Numbered from the stretch's first letter, positions 34,495-42,907 are shown. The stretch is DNA of 64,000 nt from Streptomyces rishiriensis (GCF_003112535.1 NZ_BEWA01000001.1:312312-376311), one strand, 5' to 3'. Notes: generated from the letters alone by a model not told the origin. Numbers and translations are program-made.

Positions 34495-37005
34495 ATGCGT
34501 GACCTGAACGAGGACACAACGGCGTACGGCGACGGACGGGGACGGCGTCCGGCCGGCGAGTCGATCGAACGGGGTGGCGGTGGGCTCAGCGTGAGCGACC
34601 TGCTGGCCCAGGTCATGACCACGTCGGCGCCCCTGCCGGCCGCGGAGCCGGGCGACGCGGGCGCGGACGGGTCGGGCCCGCGTGCGGGCGCCACCGCGCC
34701 CCCGCGGACCGTGGACGGTCTGGCCGCCGCCATCGCCGCCGAGGCGGGCCGCCATCTGCCTGACGGGCGGCTGTCACCGGACGCCGACTTCTTCGACGCG
34801 GGCGGAACCTCCGTCCACGCGGTGGAACTCGTCGCCACGCTCGAACGCGAGCTGGGCCTGACGATCGCCCTCGACGACGTGTTCGCCGACGCCCGCCCCC
34901 GGTCCCTGGCCGCCCGCTGGTTCAAGGCCACCGGGACGGCCGAAGCACCCGCGACGCCCGAAGCACCCGACATCAGGTCGGCGACACCTGACGGAAGGCC
35001 GGCGACACCTGACGTAAAGCCGATTCCCGTCCCCGCCCTCCGCGGCGCCCTCCCTCTCTCCGCGGCGGGCACCGCCCCCGCGCCCGCGCCCCACACCCAC
35101 CGCCCCGTGTCCCACCCTTCGGCGACCCCCGCGTTCCCCACCACGCTCACCAGCGCCGACGCCCCCCACACCACCGCCCGCCCCGAGGACCTCGACCAGA
35201 TCCTCGCCGACCTCTCCCTCGCCGACCGCCTCCCGTGGACCGAGGTCCCCGAGCCGCTGCCGCCCACCCGCGTCCTGCTGACCGGCGCCACCGGCTTCCT
35301 CGGCGGCCATATGCTCCTCGACCTGCTGCGGCACAGCGACGCCCACGTCTACTGCCTGGTCCGCGCAGCCGACGAGAAGGCGGCCGTCGCCCGGCTCGGC
35401 GAGGCGCTGCGCAGCTACGAGATTCCGTGGTCCGCCGAGGTCCGCCGCCGGGTGACCGTCCTGCCCGGCGATATCCGCGAACCCCGCCTCGGTCTCCCCG
35501 ACGACGTGTGGAACGCCCTGGCGTACGAGCTGGACAGCATCGTCGGCGTGGCCGCCGCCGTGGACTTCCTGCGCGGCTACCAGTCACTGCGCCGCAGCAA
35601 CGTCCTCGGCGCGCTGACCCTGGCGGAGCTGGCGGCGACCGGCCGGCCCAAGCCGCTGCACCACATCTCCTCCATCGCCGTCTTCAACCAGGTCGGCATC
35701 ACCGCCATGGGTGAGGACGACCCCCTCGCCCACGTGGACCGGCTCGTCTCCGGCTACGACCAGACGAAGTGGGCCGCGGAGGTCGCGCTGCGCCGGGCCC
35801 GGGACCACGGGCTGGTGGTCAGCGCGCTGCGTCCCGGCGGTATCGCCGGCCACACCCTCACCGGCGCCTACAACCCGCAGGACCTGAGCAGCGGCCTGTT
35901 CTCGGCATTCGCCCGCTTCCGCACCATGCCCGCCTTCCGCTACCTCAACGGGGCGCCCGTCGACTGGGTGAGCCGCGTCGCGGTCGGCGTCGTCTGCGAA
36001 CCGGATGCCTGGGGGTACGACTACAACCTCACCGGTGTGCCGAACACCCTGGACGACGCCGTAGGGGACATGGCGCTCAGCGGGATGAACGCGCGCGTCA
36101 TGGACTGGGACGAGTGGCGCATGGACACTCTGGACCGGCTCCAGACCGAGCCGATCCCCGAACTGGACTTCCTCACCCGGGTGTTGCAGAGCCCCACGGC
36201 CCTCAAGCTCTGTGAGGCCACGCTGAAGGGACCGGCGGCCACCACCGAGCGCACCGACGCGCTCGTCGAGGCGCTCGGCCTGCCGGCCGCGGTCCGCTAC
36301 GGCGCCCAGCTCCAGCTGAAGACGTTCGAACGGCTGGCGGACAACGGCCTGTCCCGGCTCCCGCACAAGGACGACCAGCCGTACCTGTGGTTCCCCGAGA
36401 CGATCGAGGGCACGGTCGGCCCGGTCGGCGAACGCCCCGACACCCCCTGCTCGATGGCGCTCACGCTCTCCATCGCCGGCATGTACCAGCTGGTGAAGGA
36501 GCGCCGGATCGATGTCAGCGGCGAGCTGGTCTGCACGGCCCTGCACCCCGAACCGCTGGTGGTGCAGCACGGCGACGCCTGGGTCCGCCCGGAGGAGGGC
36601 ATTCCGCTGGAGCACGGGCTGCGGCACCCGTTCCTGCTGTACCGGCTGTGGCTGCGGGACGCCGACGGGCGCGACTGGTGGCTGGAGGGCCGCAAGTTCA
36701 TGCGCGCCCGCCGTGACGTGTGGCGGCAGACCCGGGCGCTGACCGTCAGGATCGGCGTCGAGAAGGAACCCGCACGGTACGAGGGCGAGATCGTCGTCCC
36801 CTCCGACAGTTACGTGCGCGACCAGATCGACGGCATCAAGGTCGACCCACGGCTCACCGCCCAGGAGAAGCGGGCCGCGAAGCTCACCTGGCTCGCCTGG
36901 TTCGGCATGGAGACGGGCCGCAGCGTGCTCGGTCCCTTCGCCCGGGCCGCGGCGGACCTGCTCGACCTGCGTCAGAACCCGAACTTCACGGAGCGCAACC
37001 GATGA
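34495..37005 (+). CDS. ACP-thioester reductase fused to a hydrolase-associated domain
   Basis: 836 residues. The N-terminal carrier domain has FFDAGGTSVHAVEL (Ser106, phosphopantetheine site). A Pro/Thr/Ala-rich linker follows. The thioester reductase (NAD-binding_4, extended SDR) spans about 255-590, with GATGFLGG at 264-271, catalytic Tyr421 and Lys425 in YDQTK, and a C-terminal SDR part (GYDYNLTGVPNTLDDAVG). The last ~200 residues (LTLSIAGMYQLVKERRIDVS, then HPFLLYRLWLRDADGRDWWL) resemble a domain I recall between flavin oxidase and alpha/beta hydrolase parts of cholesterol-oxidase-like fusion proteins. The ACP probably receives the FkbH-derived glyceryl unit, and the reductase releases the product as aldehyde or alcohol. 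The stop overlaps the next start (ATGA). Confidence 0.87.
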   Translation: MRDLNEDTTAYGDGRGRRPAGESIERGGGGLSVSDLLAQVMTTSAPLPAAEPGDAGADGSGPRAGATAPPRTVDGLAAAIAAEAGRHLPDGRLSPDADFFDAGGTSVHAVELVATLERELGLTIALDDVFADARPRSLAARWFKATGTAEAPATPEAPDIRSATPDGRPATPDVKPIPVPALRGALPLSAAGTAPAPAPHTHRPVSHPSATPAFPTTLTSADAPHTTARPEDLDQILADLSLADRLPWTEVPEPLPPTRVLLTGATGFLGGHMLLDLLRHSDAHVYCLVRAADEKAAVARLGEALRSYEIPWSAEVRRRVTVLPGDIREPRLGLPDDVWNALAYELDSIVGVAAAVDFLRGYQSLRRSNVLGALTLAELAATGRPKPLHHISSIAVFNQVGITAMGEDDPLAHVDRLVSGYDQTKWAAEVALRRARDHGLVVSALRPGGIAGHTLTGAYNPQDLSSGLFSAFARFRTMPAFRYLNGAPVDWVSRVAVGVVCEPDAWGYDYNLTGVPNTLDDAVGDMALSGMNARVMDWDEWRMDTLDRLQTEPIPELDFLTRVLQSPTALKLCEATLKGPAATTERTDALVEALGLPAAVRYGAQLQLKTFERLADNGLSRLPHKDDQPYLWFPETIEGTVGPVGERPDTPCSMALTLSIAGMYQLVKERRIDVSGELVCTALHPEPLVVQHGDAWVRPEEGIPLEHGLRHPFLLYRLWLRDADGRDWWLEGRKFMRARRDVWRQTRALTVRIGVEKEPARYEGEIVVPSDSYVRDQIDGIKVDPRLTAQEKRAAKLTWLAWFGMETGRSVLGPFARAAADLLDLRQNPNFTERNR

Positions 37006-38162
37006 TCCTCTCCAGGACCCCCAGGCCGGCCGGCAGCAGGTCCCTCGTCCGCAAGGTCCGCACGGGCGCCGCCCTCCGGCCGCTGTACCACCGTCTCGAC
37101 CCGGCGTCCGTGGAGGAGATCCCGTTCCACGCGAGGGACGGCGTCCGCCTCGGCCTGACCCGCATCGGACCCGGCGGGACCGACCGGAACACCCGGGATG
37201 ACCGGCCCGCCGTACTGCTCCTGCACGGGCACACCGCGTCCGCCGACATGTTCCTGCTGCCCGAGACCCGCAACCTCGTCGATGTTTTGCTGGACGGCGG
37301 GTACGAGCCGTGGCTCCTCGACTGGCGGGGCAGCTGCCGTCTCCCGTACAGCGAGACCGGCCGGAAGTACACGTACGACGACGTATCCCTGTACGACATC
37401 CCCGACGCCGTCTCCCACATCCGGCAGCGGATCGGGGACCGGCCGCTGTTCGCCGTCGCGCACTGCATCGGCTCGATGACCCTGTCGATGAGCATGGCGG
37501 CCGGCCTGGTCCCGGGGCTCGCGGGCGTGGTCTCGCAGGGCGTGTTCCTGACGCCGAAACTCGCGGGCCGTATGTCGCTGAGCATGTCGGTGGCGCACGA
37601 ACTGCTGAAGAAACGCCTGGATCACGTGCCGGTCGACTTCCGCAGGGTGGGGCTGTGGTCCAAGTACACCCCGCTCTTCGCGCTGGCCTCCTTCAAGGCT
37701 GACTGCCCGGACCCGACCTGCCAGATGCTGCACAACTCGGCCTGGGGCATGGGCGCCTCGCTCTTCGTCCACGACAACCTGACCGAGACCACCCACGACC
37801 GGCTGGCGGATCTGTTCGGCCCGGCACCGCTGTGGATCGTGCCGCATCTGCGCCGTATCGAACTGGCCCGGAGCGTGGTCCGCTGGCACGACACCGACCA
37901 CCGCTACCGGGCGCTGCCGCAGAACGCCCTCGACGCCGCCGGACGTATCGACACCCCGGTGCTGCTCATCGCGGGCAGCGAGAACAAACTGTGGCTGGAC
38001 TCCCAGAAGCTCTGCCAGGAGGTCCTCACCCATCGCCAGCCCCAACTGGACGTGACCTACCGGGAGATCCCCGGCTACGGCCACCTGGACACGTTCCTCG
38101 GCCGGGGCGCCGCGCTCGACGTGTTCGGGTACATCCTGGACTTCCTCGACAGGCGGCGGTGA
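37002..38162 (+). CDS. Alpha/beta hydrolase with Cys nucleophile
   Basis: 386 residues; ATG overlaps the reductase stop by four bases, so the two are translationally coupled. Core motifs: LLLHGHTASADMF (oxyanion HG), WLLDWRGSCRLPY, the nucleophile elbow VAHCIGSMTLSMS with Cys155 where most hydrolases have Ser, and His361 in YGHLDTFLG near the C-terminus. The same HCxGS-type hydrolase is, as I recall, fused to GMC oxidoreductases in cholesterol-oxidase-like proteins together with the C-terminal domain seen in the preceding reductase; here the two parts are separate but adjacent. It could transfer, hydrolyse or edit the acyl product. There is no signal peptide. Confidence 0.8.
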   Translation: MILSRTPRPAGSRSLVRKVRTGAALRPLYHRLDPASVEEIPFHARDGVRLGLTRIGPGGTDRNTRDDRPAVLLLHGHTASADMFLLPETRNLVDVLLDGGYEPWLLDWRGSCRLPYSETGRKYTYDDVSLYDIPDAVSHIRQRIGDRPLFAVAHCIGSMTLSMSMAAGLVPGLAGVVSQGVFLTPKLAGRMSLSMSVAHELLKKRLDHVPVDFRRVGLWSKYTPLFALASFKADCPDPTCQMLHNSAWGMGASLFVHDNLTETTHDRLADLFGPAPLWIVPHLRRIELARSVVRWHDTDHRYRALPQNALDAAGRIDTPVLLIAGSENKLWLDSQKLCQEVLTHRQPQLDVTYREIPGYGHLDTFLGRGAALDVFGYILDFLDRRR

Positions 38163-38168
38163 CGATCC

Positions 38169-38198
38169 GGGCCGGGCCGCCGTACGGCGGACCGGCCC
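38169..38198. terminator. Bidirectional hairpin between hydrolase and P450
   Basis: GGGCCGG-G-CCGCC pairs with GGCGG-A-CCGGCCC around a GTAC loop, starting seven bases after the hydrolase stop. One G/A mismatch interrupts a 12-bp stem. It lies between convergent genes and would end transcription from both sides. Confidence 0.75.
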
Positions 38199-38296
38199 AG
38201 CACGGCACGGACGCGACGTGTGTCCGCGGCGAGGCCGAGGGTGAGGACGAACGCGTCTCTCACCCTCACCTGCCTTACCGCTGCCTCACCGCTGCC

Positions 38297-39517
38297 TCAC
38301 CAGGTGACCGGGAGGTTCTGCGGGCTGCGGGTGAGCAGGCCCTCGCGCCACTCGATCGCCTCCAGGGGCACGGCCAGCCGTAGTCCGGGCAGGCGCTTGG
38401 GCAGCCGGTGCAGGGCGAGTTCCATCTCCAGCCTCGCCAACCAGGCGCCCAGGCAGTAGTGCGGGCCGGCGCCGAAGGCGAGATGCGGGGTGTCCAGCGG
38501 ACTGAAGGTCTCGACCCGCCAGTCCTCCGGGTAGACCTCGGGATCCAGGTTGGCCGACATCGTGTCCGCCGCGACCACGCTGCCCGCCGGGATCACCACC
38601 CCGCCGATCTCCACGTCCTCCACCGCACGGCGCAGGAATCCCGGGAGCACATCCCGGTCGCTGATCGGAATGCCACGCAGCAGCTGGTCGACGGCCGCCG
38701 GGGCCTTGCTCTCGTCGCTGCCCAGTTCGCGCCAGGTGGCCCGGCCGTCGGTGAGCAGGTAGACCAGGGTGTTGCCGAACACAGTGGTCGATACTTCGTG
38801 CCCGGCCATCACCAACAGGATGACCAGAGAGACGATCTGCTGCTCCGTCACCTCGTCGTCCTCGTCGGCGGCTTGGACCAGCGTGCTGACCAGGTCCTCG
38901 CCAGGATCGGCACGACGCTGCGCCACCAGTTCGGTGCCGAAGGCGATGAAGTCCGTCAACGCCTCCTGGACCTGATGGGACGGAAAGGCCGCAGCGGCGA
39001 AGGCATGGTCACCCCAGTAGGCCAGACGCTTGTTGTCAAGACCGTCGAGGCCCATCAGCCGGCTGAACACCGCGACGGGTAACGAACGGGCGAAGCCGCC
39101 GATGAGGTCCACCGGCCGGTCGCTCTCGACAAGCCGATCGATCAGCTCGTCGACCACCGAGGAAACCCAGGGCCGCCATCGGGCAAGAGCCCGGGGCGTA
39201 AAGGTCCGGCTCACCGTGCGACGCAGCCGCTGGTGCTCAATTCCGTCCAGATTATTCAGAATATCCGGGTTGTCCAGCAGGTTTGGATAAGGCGTGAGTC
39301 GGGGCGCGTCGGCAGCAAAGAGATGAGCTCTGTTCAGCCGCGGATCGGCGAGCATCTGGCGCACGTCCGCGTGGCGCCTGACCACCCAAACCGGCGTCCC
39401 TGTGCCCAACCGGGAAAGAAAGGGCGGCCCCAGCGGTTCACTTACGCGCGGACAATGCATCGGGACTAACGGGTCGCCGGGCGCGCCGGGCATAACTGCA
39501 CTGTTCTCCAGAGACAA
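38297..39517 (-). CDS. Cytochrome P450 with altered K-helix and I-helix motifs
   Basis: 406 residues from TTG 39517, three bases after GGAGGAA; Met9 is an alternative start. The haem loop is intact: FGAGPHYCLGAWLARLE with the Cys ligand. The I-helix reads MAGHEVSTTVFG: the usual Thr after the acid (AGHET) is Val. The K-helix reads AAVDQLLRGI, so the near-invariant ExxR Glu is Gln. The general sequence resembles bacterial class I P450s of the CYP105/107 type (PVWVVRRHADVRQML, EIGGVVIPAGSVVAADT). It is convergent with the cluster, so it has its own promoter. It may hydroxylate or desaturate the cluster lipid; no ferredoxin gene is nearby. Confidence 0.9.
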   Translation of the reverse strand: MSLENSAVMPGAPGDPLVPMHCPRVSEPLGPPFLSRLGTGTPVWVVRRHADVRQMLADPRLNRAHLFAADAPRLTPYPNLLDNPDILNNLDGIEHQRLRRTVSRTFTPRALARWRPWVSSVVDELIDRLVESDRPVDLIGGFARSLPVAVFSRLMGLDGLDNKRLAYWGDHAFAAAAFPSHQVQEALTDFIAFGTELVAQRRADPGEDLVSTLVQAADEDDEVTEQQIVSLVILLVMAGHEVSTTVFGNTLVYLLTDGRATWRELGSDESKAPAAVDQLLRGIPISDRDVLPGFLRRAVEDVEIGGVVIPAGSVVAADTMSANLDPEVYPEDWRVETFSPLDTPHLAFGAGPHYCLGAWLARLEMELALHRLPKRLPGLRLAVPLEAIEWREGLLTRSPQNLPVTW

Positions 39518-39670
39518 TTTTCCTCCGGGAGGATGAGTGGTTTCCGCAGGTCGTCACGACTCGGCGGAAGATCGATACCAATATATTCGCATCACCCGGC
39601 CGGAAAGCGATTGTCCATATCCAGTCAAAGAGAAGGGCTCGATTCCAGCGATCTGCCCACCCTGTGGCCG

Positions 39671-40477
39671 ATGACCGATGACCGATGGCTGATGGGCAGG
39701 GCTCGCACCGCCACCGCCATCACTGCCACCGAGTTGTCCCAGCGCGTCCCCGAGCCCGGCACCGACGAGATCGGCCACCTGGCCCGCACCATGAACGACA
39801 TGCTCGCCCGGCTGGACGACTCCGCCGCACGGCAACGCCGCTTCCTCGCCGACGCCAGCCACGAACTCCGCAGCCCCCTGACGGCCATCCGCACCGGCCT
39901 CGAGGTCGGACTCGCACACCCCGACCGCGCGCCCTGGCCCGACATCGCCTCACGCGCCGCCCGGCAGACCGAACGCCTCGAAGCGCTGATCTCCCAGCTC
40001 CTCGTTCTGGCCAGGGCCGACGCCGGACAGCCGGCCGCGCGCCGGCAAACCGTCGACCTGTCCGCGTTGCTCGCCGAGATCCGGACGACCACCACGGCGC
40101 CGCACCTGGAGACCGAGCTCACGGTCCCGGCGCACACCACGGTGACCGGCAACCCGGAGGACCTCTCCCGGCTCTTCCGCAACCTCATCGACAACGCCGC
40201 CCGGTACGCACGGACGAGGGTGTCCCTCACGGCGGGGGCCGAACCGGACGCCATCCGGGTCGAGATCGGCGATGACGGACCGGGAATCCCGGTCGAGGAA
40301 CGCGAGCGGGTCTTCGACCGCTTCGTCCGCCTCGACGCCGACCGGGGACACGGCACCCGCTCCACCGGACTCGGGCTGCCCATCGCCCGGGAGATCGCCA
40401 CAGCGCACGGCGCCAGGATCACGCTCACCGAGACCGACGGCGGCGGAACGCGCGCCGTGGTGCCCCGGCCGCGCTGA
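39671..40477 (+). pseudogene. Sensor histidine kinase lacking its sensor region
   Basis: The frame begins in the middle of a HAMP domain (ATAITATELSQRVPEPGTDE, then IGHLARTMNDMLARLDDSAA). It then carries a complete kinase core: H-box ADASHELRSPLTAIR, N-box FRNLIDNAARYA, G1 DDGPGIP, F-box FDRFVRLD and G2 RSTGLGLPI. No transmembrane or sensor segment is encoded upstream, because the P450 promoter region is only 150 bases away. The first codons are made from a GATGACC-type tandem repeat. No response regulator is adjacent. I read it as a 5'-truncated gene; a soluble kinase stump is possible. Confidence 0.75.
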
Positions 40478-40835
40478 CCTGAAGCGTGGCGTTCGAAGGC
40501 ACGGGAGACCTGTTGCCCATTGAGCGGCGCGCATGACCCACCACGCCGGCGGCCCCGTGGAGCAGGCCACCCGGCCGGCCCCCCGACTCCCCGCGAGCGC
40601 CCGCCGGATGGATGGGAACCGATGGATCATCCAGCGTGACCTGGCCGACAACCGTGAGTCGTAACCGAGGTGGAACGCTCGCGACCGTCACCAGGGCGGT
40701 CAGCAAAAGGCCGGTCGTTGCGGGGCAAAGATGCCGGGACTGTCGGGTCATGTTTTTCCGGTGACCGTCTGTCATGGCAGATGGCCCCGGTCTTCCCTCT
40801 CGAAGCCGGGAGCGAGGAGGGGACGCAGCCCGGCG
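40478..40835. other. Intergenic region, no gene seen
   Basis: About 360 bases between the truncated kinase and the membrane protein read leftward. No frame shows family features. The CCCGTGGAG...CCCCCGACTCCCCGCGAG stretch has ordinary composition and I see no strong hairpin. Confidence 0.5.
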
Positions 40836-41486
40836 TCAGCCGCCACCCGAGCCGGCCGAGGCCGAACCGCCGGAGGTCCAGCCGGAGTTGGGCTGCGGCC
40901 GAGCGCGCGTGCTGCGCTCGGTGCGCAGCTCCACCACAATCCCAGCCGGGCCCAGCAGGGCCTCCAGCGCGTCGGCGAGCCGCTGCGGGTCGCCCCCGAA
41001 CGGGAGCGCGAGCTGCTCCCGGACGCCCCGCAGGACGAGTTCCAGCGCAAGCGTGGAGACGGCCGGCTTGTAGTCCCCCTGGTACGGCTCCACCACCTTG
41101 TGCGTCAGCCGCACCTCGCGCAGGGCCTTGACGGGCAGCCAGCCATCCGGCCCGGCGGCCCGAACCAACCGCAGGGACGCGGGCACCCCGGCCGGCGCGA
41201 ACTCCACCCGCAGAATGTCGCGGGCCCTGGAAAAGGCCAACACCGGCCAGCCGATCAGGTACTCCAGCCCGGCGATCACTCCCACCACCACGAACACGGT
41301 CGACGCCCGCGCCCCGGCCAGCGCCATCCAGAAGGCGACGAGCAGGGTCGGCACGCCCAGGACTAACGGAGTGAACAGCGCCGCCCCCGCCGAGGTCAAC
41401 GCGTTCCACGCCGATCCGACCGGGCCGGCGCGCAGGACCAGATCCGTCGAGTCGGGGCCTTGTCTCAGCAAGGGATCGGTGGCCAT
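40836..41486 (-). CDS. Hypothetical membrane protein, 216 aa
   Basis: ATG at 41486. Two adjacent hydrophobic helices lie near the N-terminus (GAALFTPLVLGVPTLLVAFW and ASTVFVVVGVIAGLEYLIGW). A soluble ~110-residue part follows (DILRVEFAPAGVPASLRLVR, then VRLTHKVVEPYQGDYKPAVS) and a Ser/Gly tail. The pattern, a membrane hairpin plus PH-like beta-rich region, recalls other small actinobacterial membrane proteins. The family is not recognised and there is no operon partner. Confidence 0.65.
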   Translation of the reverse strand: MATDPLLRQGPDSTDLVLRAGPVGSAWNALTSAGAALFTPLVLGVPTLLVAFWMALAGARASTVFVVVGVIAGLEYLIGWPVLAFSRARDILRVEFAPAGVPASLRLVRAAGPDGWLPVKALREVRLTHKVVEPYQGDYKPAVSTLALELVLRGVREQLALPFGGDPQRLADALEALLGPAGIVVELRTERSTRARPQPNSGWTSGGSASAGSGGG

Positions 41487-41604
41487 GCCTCCAGCGTAGG
41501 ACCGGTCCGCAAGAGCGCCCCGACCATATCCGGGCCAATGGGGGGCACGACTTCTGACGGTCCGTAGCCCTCAGCCGACGGGCGCGGGCTCCCGGGGCTC
41601 GAAC

Positions 41605-41735
41605 CATTTCGCAGCCCTGGCACCCACGCTCGAGCAAGCCGCCCGCACCGCGTCGAGGAAGGCGTTCGTCCTGCCCGACGGCACCCTGCTGCCCATCGAC
41701 CGGGTCGCGGCCGACCGGCCGTTCTACTCGGGCAA
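41605..41735 (+). pseudogene. IS5-type transposase fragment
   Basis: The frame reads FAALAPTLEQAARTASRKAF, VLPDGTLLPIDRVAADRPFY, SG. This is the DGTLLxIDRV...YSGKHK region of a DDE transposase of IS5/IS1647 type, containing the first catalytic Asp. It is cut after PFYSG, where an IS256 fragment follows at once. Confidence 0.75.
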
Positions 41736-41850
41736 TGCTGGTGGAGCGGGCCCGGTGAGAGGGACTGCAGCTGACCGGGCAGGGCGGGCTGCTGCAGCAG
41801 CTGACCAAGCGGGTCCTGGAGTCCGCCCTGGAAGGGCTCATCCGACACGG
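41735..41850 (+). pseudogene. IS256-family transposase N-terminal fragment
   Basis: The frame reads LVERAR, stop, EGLQLTGQGGLLQQLTKRVL, ESALEGLIRH. IS256 (mutator-type) transposases start with LTGxGGLLQQLTKRxLESALEGE. Only about 35 residues remain, with an in-frame TGA. It abuts the IS5-type fragment directly. Confidence 0.7.
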
Positions 41851-42061
41851 ACACGGGCGGCCCGGACAGGCCCTTCTCGACAGGCTCCACGGTCTCCAAC
41901 TCCACAGCGTTGTCGGCCACTTGACGTGGCCCTCGTGATCGTCGGATTCGCCGTTAGATTCAGAGCTCGCGCAGATGGGCGGCATGGGGAGCGCCGGCAT
42001 CGAGGCAGGCCAGGTCTCGGTGATCACGGAGTTGGGACGCTCTGTGACCAGTGGGAGACCT

Positions 42062-42360
42062 GTGCCCGTTCTTCCTTCATGGCTGACCGACCCGCTGTGG
42101 GACCAATTCGCGGCGTTGTTGCCCAAGCACCCTACGATCGATCCATCCCATCCGTTGGGTTGCCACCGCCGCCGGCAGCGACCGGATCGTGTTCGACAAG
42201 TTGCCGCAGCTCCTGCGGTTCGGCTGCTCCTACCAGGCGATCTCCGACACGACCCGCTCGGCGACCACCATCCGCAACCGCCGCGATGAGTGGATACGAC
42301 TCGGCGTCTTCGCCCGGCTCAAATGGATCGCGCTTGAGTTCTACGACCGGATTGTCGGGC
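42062..42360 (+). pseudogene. IS5-family transposase N-terminal fragment, frameshifted
   Basis: GTG start after GGGAGACCT. The first frame reads PVLPSWLTDPLWDQFAALLP, then HPLGCHRRR. An indel near 42175 moves it to another frame (IVFDKLPQLLRFGCSYQAIS, then ATTIRNRRDEWIRLGVFARL). Together this is the N-terminal region of an IS5-group transposase. It stops near DRIVG with no catalytic domain. Confidence 0.75.
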
Positions 42361-42524
42361 CGGATCATCACGGTCTGGCTTCCGCTGGTGCCCTCGGCAT
42401 CGACGCTCGGCGCTCTGCTGCGACTGACGGTCATCTGGCCTCAGACGCCCTCTGGCGCCCGCGGCGTGTATCCGCACAATGGGCAGCAGGACCGGACCGG
42501 TCGTGGACGGGGGCGGGGGACCGC

Positions 42525-42851
42525 ATGGAGTCGGACGGCATGGAGCTATCGGAGGCGATCGCCGCGGTGCGCGCTGGGCTCGCCGGCGCCAGGGACGAGG
42601 GTGTGGGCAGCGATGTGAGGTTCGTTCCGGAAGAGGTGGTCCTCGACTTCGCCATCGAGTTGCGTCGCAGCATGAGGGCCGGCGGCGGGGCGAAGGCGTT
42701 CGTGCTGTCGGCCGACGCCGGGGGCGAGTCGGCTGGGACCCGTGCCCAGCACATCACCGTCCGGTTCCGCGTAACAGACAGGGACGGTGGGGAGCTGCCG
42801 GTGAGGGATCGCGTGCGCCGGGATCAGTTGCGTCGGCCGGGAGGGCGCTGA
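42525..42851 (+). CDS. Trypsin-co-occurring domain (TRYPCO2) protein
   Basis: 108 residues; an internal Met at 42540 (MELSEAIAAVRAGL) is an alternative start. The sequence follows the TRYPCO2 pattern: an N-terminal helix LSEAIAAVRAGLAGARDEG, a beta-hairpin VRFVPEEVVLDFAIELRRSM, and a second strand pair KAFVLSADAGGESAG, then HITVRFRVTDRDG. This small domain is known to sit next to trypsin-like proteases in predicted NTPase-dependent conflict systems of multicellular bacteria (Aravind group analyses). The gene for such a protease-NTPase follows 56 bases downstream on the same strand. It probably regulates or recruits that enzyme. Confidence 0.8.
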   Translation: MESDGMELSEAIAAVRAGLAGARDEGVGSDVRFVPEEVVLDFAIELRRSMRAGGGAKAFVLSADAGGESAGTRAQHITVRFRVTDRDGGELPVRDRVRRDQLRRPGGR

Positions 42852-42907
42852 AACGCGGCTTGGCCGGGGCCATGACTAGGGGAGACCGGCAAACGGGAGG
42901 GAGAGGC

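Noticed and set aside
22353..35291. A single open frame of more than 4,300 codons on the minus strand opposite the synthase
   Set aside because: It is the antisense shadow of a GC-rich coding region: its translation is Arg/Gly/Val/Gln-rich noise with no domain, while the plus strand has every PKS domain with intact motifs.
41588..41612. CCGGGGCTCGAACC as a tRNA 3' end or attachment site
   Set aside because: It lies in an IS5-type transposase fragment and no acceptor stem or anticodon arm can be folded around it on either strand.
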